Notes under the pieces: model-generated
The model's input: the letters and a program-made list of their open reading frames with translations, nothing else
The model's database searches: none
What the model was told of the DNA's origin: nothing
Part shown: positions 24,949 to 33,377 of the stretch, one piece after another
Position numbering within the stretch: position 1 is the stretch's first letter
How the letters are laid out: every line of letters begins with the position of its first letter
Made by a program: the position numbers and the translations under genes
Assembly (NCBI GenBank): GCA_964594075.1
Contig: CAZQKW010000006.1
Location: 42,288 to 106,287 of the forward strand
DNA from: CAZQKW01 sp964594075
GTDB lineage: Bacteria > Desulfobacterota > WTBG01 > CAIYCZ01
Direction: 5' to 3'
DNA length: 64,000 nucleotides

Positions 24949-26316
24949 TGTCCAAAATAAACTGTATAGCGAGTAACAAACGTTGAAAAATCGAGGAAAA
25001 TATCCATATCAACACTGTTTATAAGGTTTTAGGTTGTCCCTTTAATGCTGTTTAGAAACGGTAAAGGGCAGTGTCAGTTGGACAGATTGAGTCTCCAAGG
25101 GCACAACATCAAAGGGATTATCAATCCACTGCCATAAATCACGATAGGTAAACAGGTTCCATCTGAGAAAAGCGACCAGATTAGACAAGGACCACCCGAG
25201 CTTCGATTTGAACTGGAGGTATTTCATCAGCAGTATCGCAATCAGTGCTGTCCAAATTTGAATATACAGGGCATTTTCCGTGGTTCCGACAAAGGTTTTT
25301 ATTTTCAGGTTTTGTTTCAAGGCTTTAAAGAACAGCTCTATCTGCCACCGGTCTTTGTAAATGGCCGAGATTGTGGTTGCACCAAACTCAAGATGATTGG
25401 TCAGAAGCACGATTTCCTGCTGATTTACCTCATCCCAAGCAACAACGCGGCGCAGCGTGTAGGGGCAGTCCTTCTTGGCATAAAAGCCGGTGAAGCCAAT
25501 AAGCTCATCAGACAGGATAGTGCGGTTCTGGGGAACGGCATTAGATGAAACAACCTCATAATCAGCGTTGTCTTTGAGCCGGGTAACAAAGAAAATGCTT
25601 CGTGCTGTCCAAGAGGCAAACAGTTTGTAGTCATTGTATCCCCGGTCCATGGCCACAGTAGAGCCGGGGGCAAGGGGAACGGTACGGGCAAGGTAACATC
25701 ATGTTTTTTGCCGTTGGAGATATAGGCATAGGTGGGCAGATAGCCGTCATGGTCAAGCAACAAGTGCAGTTTGACAGCACCTTTTGTCCTGCGGAATTTC
25801 GCCCAGGGGAACAGGGCAAGACACAATGATATAGTACTGCTGTCAAGGGAGAGCAGTTTGTTTTTGAATTTATTCGTGCCGGGAGCAGCTGTTCTGTAGG
25901 TGGCAAGGGTTTGATAGAACAAATCCTTATACATCTGCCAAGGGCGCTGGGCGTTGGCATAGGAAAGGGTGGATTTTTTGGGTGCGTCCTTCATCCCCAG
26001 ATGACGCAGTTTTCCTATACAGCAGGCAAGGCCACCGCATATTTCTCTGAGGCTTTTTGCTTGAGCACGTTGACAAAACAGCATGGCTACAAATTGATCC
26101 CAGGAATTAAATCCTTTTGCCTAATGTTCAGCTTTGTGCTGAGCTACCAGGGCATAAAACTAATGACGATTAAACAAAGCAATAAGTTGACTAAACGAGC
26201 TTGAATGTTTTACCATTGGGATGGTCCTCTTTTGCGGGTTTGGTTTTTTGTCGCAAAAACTACCGTACCCTATCTGGAGGACTTTTTCAATTTAATTTAA
26301 AGTCCGATCTTGGACA
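24949..26316 (-). mobile_element. IS4-family-like insertion sequence, inactive
   Basis: About 1.37 kb bounded by short inverted ends, TGTCCAA (24949-24955) and TTGGACA (26310-26316). Similarity continues inward as TGTCCAAaATaaaC against TGTCCAAgATcggaC on the opposite strand. It contains a single transposase gene reading on the minus strand, now broken. No convincing target-site duplication was found; the exact outer boundary is uncertain by a few bases. AT-richer than the flanking metabolic genes. Confidence 0.7.
25042..26216 (-). pseudogene. IS4-type transposase (DUF4372 N-terminal domain), frameshifted
   Basis: Read from ATG 26216, the protein begins SFSQLIALFNRH, meets TAG, resumes with FYALVAQHKAEH, meets TAG again, then gives GFNSWDQFVAMLFCQRAQAKSLREI, typical of the DUF4372 N-terminal domain. 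LSLDSSTISLCLALFPWA carries the first catalytic Asp region. A single-base deletion near 25690 shifts the frame before the second catalytic region (VAMDRGYNDY), and the rest (YKDRWQIELFFKALKQNLKI, the YREK-like segment) is in the other frame down to 25042. Two nonsense codons and one frameshift make it non-functional. Confidence 0.85.
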
Positions 26317-26552
26317 AATGTGGAATTAATTTAACACCTTATATTCACTATTAAGGTTCTGGATAGTAACTGTCAACGGGAAAGCGGCATTAGTAGATGA
26401 TTTTAAACGCGATACCGCAAAAGGCTGTCAAAAAAAATAATTGCTCAATTTATTGTAACCTTTTAATCTGTTTGTGTGTCTAATAAAATAGAGGCTGGCC
26501 GTCTAATTTTTTAAGGTAACTTATAAACCCATTTAACAAAGGAGGCAGTATC

Positions 26553-27068
26553 ATGAAAAAAGCAGTCACACTAAAACTGACAGTCGCCATAATTCTTGGC
26601 ATATTAATCTGTTTGCCCGCCATAAGCAATGCAGCGCCGCCAGGTAACAGGTTTCACAGCCGCTGCGTAACGCGTAGGGACATAATCAAATTGTATGCAG
26701 ATCTTAACATAACCCCTGAGCAGCAGCAGGCATTGAAAAACCTCGGGGAAGCAACAAAAAGCGCTGTTGAGCCGCTCATTCAGCAGTCAAAGGATCTTCG
26801 CAACCAGATGGCTGAAACATTTTTATCTGACCAGATAGATACCGGCGCTGCCGAAACGGAAATCGACCAGAGTATTCAGCTCAGAGGCCAGATTCAGGAC
26901 ATTATGCTTCACGCCCGGCTTCAGGCGGCACAGCTTTTGACTCCTGAGCAGAGGGCGCGCCTACTGGAAGAAATTAACCGGATAAAGCAATGTATTGAAG
27001 CAAAACAAAATCCTGATGCAGACGGGCAGGAAAAATCCGGAGATATTGTGCTGGATTTACTGTTCTAA
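26553..27068 (+). CDS. Secreted Spy/CpxP (LTXXQ)-like periplasmic protein 1
   Basis: Signal peptide at residues 1-27 (hydrophobic TVAIILGILICLPAIS, cleavage after SNA). The mature part is helical, with LNITPEQQQALKNL and LLTPEQRARLLEEI, two LTPEQ-type motifs characteristic of Spy/CpxP/ZraP-like periplasmic chaperone and metal-stress proteins. 171 residues. AAAGGAGG before the ATG. It ends at a clear terminator but sits directly before an ECF sigma operon that encodes two more such proteins, suggesting joint envelope-stress regulation. Confidence 0.75.
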   Translation: MKKAVTLKLTVAIILGILICLPAISNAAPPGNRFHSRCVTRRDIIKLYADLNITPEQQQALKNLGEATKSAVEPLIQQSKDLRNQMAETFLSDQIDTGAAETEIDQSIQLRGQIQDIMLHARLQAAQLLTPEQRARLLEEINRIKQCIEAKQNPDADGQEKSGDIVLDLLF

Positions 27069-27086
27069 CTCTTTGTGATTTTAAAT

Positions 27087-27127
27087 GCCGGCGGGCTTCA
27101 ACAGGCAGTAGCCCGCTGGTATTTTTT
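27087..27127 (+). terminator. Intrinsic terminator after the Spy-like gene
   Basis: GCCGGCGGGCT (27087-27097) and AGCCCGCTGGT (27110-27120) form an 11-bp GC-rich stem with two imperfect pairs, followed by ATTTTTT. It separates the first LTXXQ gene from the sigma operon, whose ATG lies 20 nt further. Confidence 0.85.
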
Positions 27128-27147
27128 GAGCCGGGCCGCAGGATATC

Positions 27148-27744
27148 ATGCAGAGCGATGATCGGATCCTTGTTCAGCAAAGTCTTGCAGATGATCAGGA
27201 AGCCTTTGCACAGCTGGTAAAGCGTCATTCTCGACGTGTGTTTCATATTCTTCAGCGTTTCTTCAATAATCCGCACCTGGTTGAAGATATTGCCCAGGAA
27301 GTATTTTTGAAAGCTTACACGTCATTAAAAACTTATAGGCACGAGAGCCCCTTCGAAAACTGGCTCTCTACTATCGCGTTGCACGAATGCTACCGGCATC
27401 TGCAGAAGCAGCGCCGGCAACAGAATGCCATACAGGATGAGCTTGACGCGGGAGAATGTGAGAAGCTTGAACGCAGCTGCTTTTCCCCCGTACTGATGAA
27501 TAGTACAAGCCCAGAGCAAAAAGCAGAAATGAGAGATTTAGCTGAAAAAGTCCTGTTACAGCTTTCCCCGAAGGAGCACATGGTTCTCATCCTGCTGGAG
27601 GTTGAGGAACTGAGCTTAGAAGAAGTCGCCCGGCTACTGGGCGTTTCTGCAATAATAGTTAAAGTTCGGGCATTTCGTGCACGGCGCCATGCGCAGAGAA
27701 TCCTGCAGGAATTATCCGAAACAATAACATCTAAAACATCATAG
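27148..27744 (+). CDS. ECF-type RNA polymerase sigma factor
   Basis: 198 residues with sigma region 2 (AFAQLVKRHSRRVFHILQRF, DIAQEVFLKAY, FENWLSTIALHECYRHLQ) and region 4 (LSPKEHMVLILLEVEELSLE, ARLLGVS, KVRAFRARRH). Directs RNA polymerase to envelope-stress type promoters. The next gene, 8 nt downstream, is a zinc-finger anti-sigma factor, a classical ECF pair. The two LTXXQ proteins after that are likely periplasmic sensors or targets. An AGG precedes the ATG. Confidence 0.9.
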   Translation: MQSDDRILVQQSLADDQEAFAQLVKRHSRRVFHILQRFFNNPHLVEDIAQEVFLKAYTSLKTYRHESPFENWLSTIALHECYRHLQKQRRQQNAIQDELDAGECEKLERSCFSPVLMNSTSPEQKAEMRDLAEKVLLQLSPKEHMVLILLEVEELSLEEVARLLGVSAIIVKVRAFRARRHAQRILQELSETITSKTS

Positions 27745-27752
27745 GGCATCCC

Positions 27753-28217
27753 ATGGATAGTCTCTGTAATAAAACAAAAGATTTGTGGCAGAAGGGTTCA
27801 TCAGCAGCGCTCACCGCTGATGAGCGTCAGGAAGTTGCCCGGCATCTACAGACCTGTTCGCGCTGCCGGGATTCTGTTCGCTACAGGGGCTTCATAAATC
27901 TTCTCCGCGAATGTATGGATAATACATCAGCGCCGGCTGATGAATTCTTCATAAACCTCAACAAAAAAAAGGCTGCACTCTGGTTGCACCCTGAGGAAAA
28001 GGGGTTTACAGAAGTTGTGGCGCAAAAAAGCTGGAGGCTGGTGCCGGTGATGGCGCTGGTTCTGCTTGTTCTAATAGGGTCAGTATCATACCAGTATGAA
28101 ACTATTGAAAGCATGAACCAGCCGCTTGAAGAGATGCTGCTGTTTGAAGACCAGCAGCTATCCGGACAGCATGTGCTTAATGCTATTATCGCAGAGGAGC
28201 AATCCCATGGAGAATAA
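27753..28217 (+). CDS. Zinc-finger (HC2) transmembrane anti-sigma factor
   Basis: The cytoplasmic N-terminus has the ZAS motif H-x3-C-x2-C (HLQTCSRCRD, about residues 31-39) that binds ECF sigma factors. One membrane helix follows at about 95-113 (VPVMALVLLVLIGSVSY), then a short outer tail of about 40 residues. 154 residues. Overlaps the start of the next gene by 11 nt. The tiny periplasmic part suggests that sensing is done by partner proteins such as the LTXXQ products downstream (inference). Confidence 0.85.
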   Translation: MDSLCNKTKDLWQKGSSAALTADERQEVARHLQTCSRCRDSVRYRGFINLLRECMDNTSAPADEFFINLNKKKAALWLHPEEKGFTEVVAQKSWRLVPVMALVLLVLIGSVSYQYETIESMNQPLEEMLLFEDQQLSGQHVLNAIIAEEQSHGE

Positions 28218-28641
28218 AAAAGCTATTTTAAAAACAGCGCTGGTTCTGGTCATGCTGTTTATCATTGGGTTTCTTGCGGGGGTTGGTTCCACGATTTCGA
28301 TCTGGCGCGCAGCAAAGCGCACCATGCCGTTTATGGGTAACCCCATACAGACTCTTTCATTTCTTACTAAGGAACTGGGCCTGACTGAAAAGCAGCATGC
28401 CGACATTGAACAGATTATAAAACAAACGCGCACTGACCTCATGTCTGTGCGCAAAGAAGTTCAACCCCGGATCAGGCAGCGTCTGCAGCAGGCACAGCAG
28501 CAGATTGCTGCATTGTTAAATGAGGAGCAAAGGAGGCAATTTAACGCGCTGATTGAGAGAAGAAAAGCGCGGGCAAGGAAAATGCTTAAAAGATTTTCAC
28601 CCTGGGAAGATGAGAATCCACCGGGAGAAGCACAACAATGA
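28207..28641 (+). CDS. Membrane-anchored Spy/CpxP-like sensor protein 2
   Basis: Begins at ATG 28207 (GAGGAG upstream), inside the end of the anti-sigma gene; an earlier in-frame ATG at 28126 gives a Cys-rich stretch unlike the family. An N-terminal membrane helix (about 8-28, TALVLVMLFIIGFLAGVG) is followed by a helical domain with ELGLTEKQHADIEQII and LLNEEQRRQFNALI, the LTXXQ pattern of heavy-metal sensor/Spy relatives (CnrX-like arrangement). Ends in ATGA overlap with the next gene. Confidence 0.72.
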   Translation: MENKKAILKTALVLVMLFIIGFLAGVGSTISIWRAAKRTMPFMGNPIQTLSFLTKELGLTEKQHADIEQIIKQTRTDLMSVRKEVQPRIRQRLQQAQQQIAALLNEEQRRQFNALIERRKARARKMLKRFSPWEDENPPGEAQQ

Positions 28642-29048
28642 AAACCCGGATGCTGCTTTACACGCTGGGTGTTATTGCCTTGATAACACCATCAACGATT
28701 GCTCAGAGCCTAAATCAGCCGGAGCAGGCAAAAGCCCGCATTGAGAAGAGAACAAAACTGCTTGCGGAAAAGCTTTCCCTCAGTGAGCAGCAGACAGCAC
28801 AGGTGCGAAACATTCTGGGGAAATATCACAATCAGGCAGTTAAGGATCGAGAGGCATACAAGGATGACAGCACGAAGCGGCGTGAGGCAGCACGGCACCG
28901 GCTGCAGAACATGAATAAGGAAATTGAAGCGCTGCTGAACGCAGAGCAGAAAACAAAGTATGAGCAGCTCAAACAGGATCGGCGAGCGGAAATCCACACG
29001 CGCAGACAGGAACAAAAAAATCATAATAAAGGGGAACCCTTTTTATAA
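28638..29048 (+). CDS. Secreted Spy/CpxP-like protein 3
   Basis: Signal peptide at about 1-23 (LLYTLGVIALITPSTIAQS). The mature helical domain has KLSLSEQQTAQVRNIL and LLNAEQKTKYEQL, again the paired LTXXQ pattern, and a very basic, charged C-terminus. 136 residues. Its ATG overlaps the stop of the previous gene (ATGA), so it closes a four-gene ECF operon. About 130 nt of non-coding sequence separate it from the convergent AOR gene. Confidence 0.7.
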   Translation: MKTRMLLYTLGVIALITPSTIAQSLNQPEQAKARIEKRTKLLAEKLSLSEQQTAQVRNILGKYHNQAVKDREAYKDDSTKRREAARHRLQNMNKEIEALLNAEQKTKYEQLKQDRRAEIHTRRQEQKNHNKGEPFL

Positions 29049-29178
29049 CTATCAATTCTGCTCGTCCTTCTTTGTCTCAGGATGTTTTCTCGCTTGTTAA
29101 CCCAGACAGCAAGACTGATGTTTTATCTGCTCTCTTGCGGGCTCTCAGCATAGTTAATAAGACTAATGGACTCGTTTG

Positions 29179-31128
29179 TCATTTTCCCAGCACCTTGCCC
29201 TCTAATTGTTCTACCAGTTCTGCAAGGTCAAGCTCGTGCAACTTTTTTTCTTTAAAAAAGCCGGTTTTGACATCCCACCCGCGCAGTTCATAATATTCAT
29301 TTTTCATTTGCTCAAAGCCATCCCGATTGAGCGCTTTCCCCTTAACTGAAATAACGCTATCTCCCGTCCCCGGAAGATAAAGATCAGGATTGAACATGCC
29401 AAATGCGTCATGCACCGGCTCCTCCCGGGCAATAAACTGGCTTTCCGGCAGATAATCATCTTCCCTGCCGTTTCTGCCTTCCCTCAGCAGGATGGCGCGG
29501 CATAAGTTAAAAATCCGCTCCCCTGCCTGATTAAGGGCTGCCTCGTCCATCTCATGACCGGTAACCGCTGAAAAAAGGCGGCTTTCCAGCGTCGGGTCTC
29601 CCACATGATCTTCTGTGCGTGCATCATCATAGAGGGGGAAAGCAAAGTCGCAGAGTATGAGCGAATCTTTGGCGTGCTGCCGGTTCTGTATTTTTACAGC
29701 AGCCCGCGCTTTGCCCGCATAAGTTGAAAAGTCTGCTGCGTCCGCGCTGCCCCAGAAGCGTGCTGCAATTTTTATAAGCACATCAGTTGATACATATGAG
29801 AACGAACCCTGCGTGGTGTACCACAAAGCCCATTTAATCAACGGCCCGCAGATTTCATGCAGCTCGGCCACCGATGGCCGCGGCTCGGTTGCAAAAATGA
29901 GGGCCGATGGCGAAAATATCTTTGGCCCGTAGGCAATGCCCCGGCCGGTTTGGGTAAAATGATCCAGCGCCAGCTTTTTTGCGCCGGCACCAATGGTGTC
30001 CGCCGCCCGCATTACACCCTCGGCAAGAATGGCACCGATACCTTCCCGACATGAAATCTTCTTTACCAGTGCTTCAATAAATGCAGCGCTGCCAGCATCC
30101 TGCAGCGGAAGTTCTGTGTCTTTCTCGGTCATAGCGCCGTTCTCAACACAGTTCTCCAGCCAGGTGAGTATTCCCGGCAGCTCCATGGTGCACAGCGAAT
30201 ATTCATTTGCCAGTGAGGTCGCCCGAAATGACGCCTCGGTAAGATCTCCGTGCACCTTTTTATCCCAGAAAGAATAAAAAAAAGCGGACTGGCATTTTCT
30301 GATGCCCTCCTCGCCCGAAGTAGTCCGATACAGCGAGCGCCAGCACCCGCTCGGGCATCCATGGCAGCGCACCGCCTTCACCACTACTGCTTCAGGAACC
30401 GGGGCGGGATTGCCGTAAAGATTGAAGTAGCCCTCTCCGGTCATGCTTTGTATCTGCCGCCTCATCACTTGGATGGCATCAGCATCTGCTACCGGCACTT
30501 TGCTGCTGCCCCGAACTGCTATGGCTTTTACATTTTTTGCACCCATTACCGCGCCAAATCCTGCCGCGCCGCTGCCACCGGCATCAGTGGCAACCGTTGC
30601 CAATCTCACCTGATGCTCGCCCGCAGGACCGGTGGTAACTATTCTGAATCCGCCGCCCAATTCATTCTGCAATGCTGACATGGTTTTCGGTGTGGTCAAT
30701 CCCCATAGATGGCCCGCATCTTTTATGGTAACCTTGTTGTTGTCAATGCACAGATAGACCCTACTGCTGGCTTTTCCGTGAATGATGATGCCGTCATAGC
30801 CGGCTTGTTTTATGGCGGCGCCAACAAAGCCGCCCAGGTTAGCGCATGCAAAGTTTTCCGGATACAGGGAGGGCGACTTTCCGCACACGATCCAGCGCGA
30901 AGCGCTGGGAGCCGGGGTGGCGGCAAGCGGGCCGGTCATTATAATAAGCGGGCTGTCTGGATAAAACGCATCCCGCTGCGGCGCAAGCTTATCCCAGTAA
31001 ATTTTAGCCCCCAGGCCTTTTCCGCCTATGAACCGCAGCGCATAATCGCGTGTGCTCCATTCTGTAAAAGTTCTTACGGTTAAATCAACATGCAGTAACT
31101 TCCCTGTCCATCCGTAGAGTTTATCCAT
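29179..31128 (-). CDS. Aldehyde:ferredoxin oxidoreductase family protein (tungstopterin)
   Basis: Oxidises aldehydes to acids, or with surplus reduced ferredoxin reduces acids such as acetate to aldehydes, at a bis-pterin tungsten centre. The N-terminal AOR domain shows GGKGLGAKIYWD, GPLAATPAPSASR and DAGGSGAAGFGAVMGAKNVKA. Cluster cysteines C255, C258 and C262 (CHGCPSGC) and a late SLILCDFAFP supply the [4Fe-4S] ligands. 649 residues, slightly longer than the 605 of Pyrococcus AOR. Minus strand, divergent from the multiheme cytochrome gene 261 bp away. Substrate unknown; an acetate link to the acs block is plausible. Confidence 0.9.
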   Translation of the reverse strand: MDKLYGWTGKLLHVDLTVRTFTEWSTRDYALRFIGGKGLGAKIYWDKLAPQRDAFYPDSPLIIMTGPLAATPAPSASRWIVCGKSPSLYPENFACANLGGFVGAAIKQAGYDGIIIHGKASSRVYLCIDNNKVTIKDAGHLWGLTTPKTMSALQNELGGGFRIVTTGPAGEHQVRLATVATDAGGSGAAGFGAVMGAKNVKAIAVRGSSKVPVADADAIQVMRRQIQSMTGEGYFNLYGNPAPVPEAVVVKAVRCHGCPSGCWRSLYRTTSGEEGIRKCQSAFFYSFWDKKVHGDLTEASFRATSLANEYSLCTMELPGILTWLENCVENGAMTEKDTELPLQDAGSAAFIEALVKKISCREGIGAILAEGVMRAADTIGAGAKKLALDHFTQTGRGIAYGPKIFSPSALIFATEPRPSVAELHEICGPLIKWALWYTTQGSFSYVSTDVLIKIAARFWGSADAADFSTYAGKARAAVKIQNRQHAKDSLILCDFAFPLYDDARTEDHVGDPTLESRLFSAVTGHEMDEAALNQAGERIFNLCRAILLREGRNGREDDYLPESQFIAREEPVHDAFGMFNPDLYLPGTGDSVISVKGKALNRDGFEQMKNEYYELRGWDVKTGFFKEKKLHELDLAELVEQLEGKVLGK

Positions 31129-31234
31129 GGCGCGCTTTTTCCTTTGAAAAATTAGGATGATGCAGTGGCCTGAAGGCCGATAGCTGGCGGCTTTTTAATT
31201 TTTATCATCGCTTGTTGTTGACGGCTAAATTGCT

Positions 31235-31251
31235 GCCCGTCTCTGACGGGC
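31235..31251. terminator. Hairpin in the AOR/cytochrome divergent interval
   Basis: GCCCGTC-tct-GACGGGC is a perfect 7-bp stem followed on the + strand by TGTTATTATT. It lies between two divergent genes, where a terminator is not expected, so it may be a regulatory leader hairpin of the cytochrome mRNA or an operator-like dyad. The rest of the interval 31129-31389 shows no gene. Confidence 0.35.
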
Positions 31252-31389
31252 TGTTATTATTAAATAAAGATGTCCGCACAAACTATCTTGAAAAAATATT
31301 TCTTAGAGCATATAGAAGTATAACAGAACCAGTAAATAAATTTCATGATTTATCAGTAAGGGAAAAATCTTTTAGAAAGGAGAAATAAA

Positions 31390-32841
31390 ATGACTGTCAG
31401 AGGCAATTTAATAATCGGGTTTTGCATTGTAGTGCTGCTGTTCCTGCCGCAGTTTCTCTGCGCCCAATCAATCAATCCTCAAAACTGGTCCCCTACCTGG
31501 ATAGCGCCTGCCTGGGAGCGGCCTGAGAACATGACCGCTGATGGGGACATCAGTGTTCCGGGTGATGTAAATCTCTCGCAATACATAGAGCCAGCAACCT
31601 GCGCGGGGTGCCATCCTGCAATTTTCAATCAGTGGCAGGGGGGTATGCACTCCTCTGCATTACAGGATCCGGTTTTTCAGGCAGCAAGCAAGGCATTTCT
31701 GGCTGCGGCTTTGCAAACAAATAATCAGGGATATATTGAGGAAGCCCAGAGCTGCACCAGGTGCCACACGCCTGTCGGGCATCTTTCAAAAATTGTGGAA
31801 ACCACTTCAAGCAATTACGCCAATTTCCCAGCCGATGATTTGCGGTCGGGGATTTTTTGCGATTTTTGTCACACGGTAAAATCTTCTGCCGGCATCGGTA
31901 ATGCGCCGTTTAAAGTTGATCCGAGTGAAGGCGCGCAAAATCCTGGAACCAAGCGCGGTCCGCGCAGCGACTCCCCGGCCACTGGATTTCACACCACCGT
32001 GTTCTCGCCGCTACATACCCGCTCCGAAATGTGCGGCATGTGCCATGATGTTACCCACACGCTTAACGGGATGCCCATTGAGCGAACTTACACCGAATGG
32101 CGGGAAGGCCCGTATAATACCGGCGACCCTCGCACAACAGTCTATTGCCAGGACTGCCATATGCGCCAAAAACCCGGCATACCGGCAACCGGATCCACAG
32201 AGCGCCCAGACAACCCGGGGAAATCATGTGTCTTCGGACCAGAGCGCCCGCACATTTTTACCCACTATATTGTCGGCGGCAATGCGGTAATACCGGCAAA
32301 TGAAACGACTAAACAACTTGCCATTGAGCGGTTGCAGAATTGCGCGGAATTGGAAATTGTTGTTCCCGAAAAAATCCAGCTTTTTAAGGCAAACAGCTTT
32401 CAGGTCATCGTGAAGAATACCGGCGCGGGCCACTACCTTCCAACCGGATTGAGCGAAGCGCGGGAAATGTGGCTCCACGTGAAAGTGGAAAATTCCCGCG
32501 GTGTGAAGCTCTTTGAATCAGGAGCGGTTGACAGCAGCGGCGCCGTTGACCCAACTGCCCGGATTTTCAATATTGTGCTCGCTGACAAGGAGGGGAATCA
32601 TACGATTAATGTCGCGCTCGCAGACCGCATTGTATCAGACACCCGCATCCCTCCAAAGGGTCAGGCTGTTGCAACCTATACGCTGATAGGATCCTTTAAA
32701 ACGCTTCGGGGCGCCACTATTAGCGCAACCCTCAAATATCGCAGCGCGCCACAAGCGGTTATAAACAATCTGCTGGGCGCCTCAGCGCCGGTGTTGCCGA
32801 TTATTGACATGGCAACAGCCACCAAAAAAATAGGAGGCTGA
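31390..32841 (+). CDS. Secreted pentaheme c-type cytochrome (c554-like)
   Basis: Signal peptide of about 25 residues (FCIVVLLFLPQFLCAQS). Five CxxCH haem sites: CAGCH (C71), CTRCH (C122), CDFCH (C157), CGMCH (C215) and CQDCH (C253). The first segment TCAGCHPAIFNQWQGGMHSS is typical of the cytochrome c554/c-prime family of periplasmic electron carriers. The C-terminal half (from about 300) has no haems and looks like a beta-sandwich (VIVKNTGAGHYLPTG). 483 residues. AAAGGAG before the ATG. Expected site: periplasm. Shows that this anaerobe has haem maturation and possibly extracellular or periplasmic electron transfer. Confidence 0.85.
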   Translation: MTVRGNLIIGFCIVVLLFLPQFLCAQSINPQNWSPTWIAPAWERPENMTADGDISVPGDVNLSQYIEPATCAGCHPAIFNQWQGGMHSSALQDPVFQAASKAFLAAALQTNNQGYIEEAQSCTRCHTPVGHLSKIVETTSSNYANFPADDLRSGIFCDFCHTVKSSAGIGNAPFKVDPSEGAQNPGTKRGPRSDSPATGFHTTVFSPLHTRSEMCGMCHDVTHTLNGMPIERTYTEWREGPYNTGDPRTTVYCQDCHMRQKPGIPATGSTERPDNPGKSCVFGPERPHIFTHYIVGGNAVIPANETTKQLAIERLQNCAELEIVVPEKIQLFKANSFQVIVKNTGAGHYLPTGLSEAREMWLHVKVENSRGVKLFESGAVDSSGAVDPTARIFNIVLADKEGNHTINVALADRIVSDTRIPPKGQAVATYTLIGSFKTLRGATISATLKYRSAPQAVINNLLGASAPVLPIIDMATATKKIGG

Positions 32842-32861
32842 AAGTTTTACCGCCCTTTCTT

Positions 32862-33263
32862 TTACTTCCATCGCGGGCAGGCGATGAGCGCGGCAACGAA
32901 CGCCAGCCACGACAATCCCTCGTTGCGCAGCTCCGAGAGCTGCACAGGGGTAATGCCGTCCACCGCCATGCCGAAAAGCCGCACGCCCACCACGCAGGCG
33001 TTGAAGATCACCACCACCCACAGGCAACTGCGCAGGTGTGAAGGCCGCGCCAATCCGTAGGCAGCGAACAACACCATTCCCAGAAACAGTGCGCCCGGGC
33101 CTGCGCGCAAGAAATTGATAGACTCCGGGACGCCCGTTGCACTGATGCCAAAGTCGGCGATGTGATCCAGGGGCTCTACGATGTAGAGATACGCCAAAAA
33201 TGCAAAGATCAGCAGCGCGTACAGCATAATGATCCGCGCGAACCAAAGTCTGGCGCTATGCAT
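32862..33263 (-). CDS. DUF4345-like integral membrane protein
   Basis: 133 residues with four predicted membrane segments: ARIIMLYALLIFAFLAYLYI (9-28), the ALFLGMVLFAAYG region, LWVVVIFNACVVGVRLF, and LSWLAFVAALIACP near the end. The pattern fits the DUF4345 family, of unknown function. Minus strand, 114 nt downstream of kefC, so possibly the last gene of the kefFC unit, although a hairpin lies between. Convergent with the cytochrome gene, whose stop is 20 nt away. Confidence 0.6.
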   Translation of the reverse strand: MHSARLWFARIIMLYALLIFAFLAYLYIVEPLDHIADFGISATGVPESINFLRAGPGALFLGMVLFAAYGLARPSHLRSCLWVVVIFNACVVGVRLFGMAVDGITPVQLSELRNEGLSWLAFVAALIACPRWK

Positions 33264-33295
33264 GGGAACTCCTTTTAACTGTGTTGAGCAATTAC

Positions 33296-33326
33296 CCGCA
33301 GAGAGAACCGCAAAAATTCTCTGTGG
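33296..33326 (-). terminator. Hairpin between kefC and the DUF4345 gene
   Basis: CCGCAGAGAGAA (33296-33307) pairs with TTCTCTGTGG (33317-33326), a 10-bp stem around a 9-nt loop. No T-run on either side. Possible weak terminator or mRNA 3' end after kefC on the minus strand. Confidence 0.35.
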
Positions 33327-33377
33327 ACTGCGGCAAGCTCGCGACGTGCCGGGGCTGCGTCAAGATGCAGGCAGGGA

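Noticed and set aside
24478..26216. Stop-codon recoding as explanation for TAA/TAG in the NUDIX and transposase genes
   Set aside because: TAA, TAG and TGA end intact housekeeping genes throughout the window, and the transposase also has a frameshift. Decay explains both.
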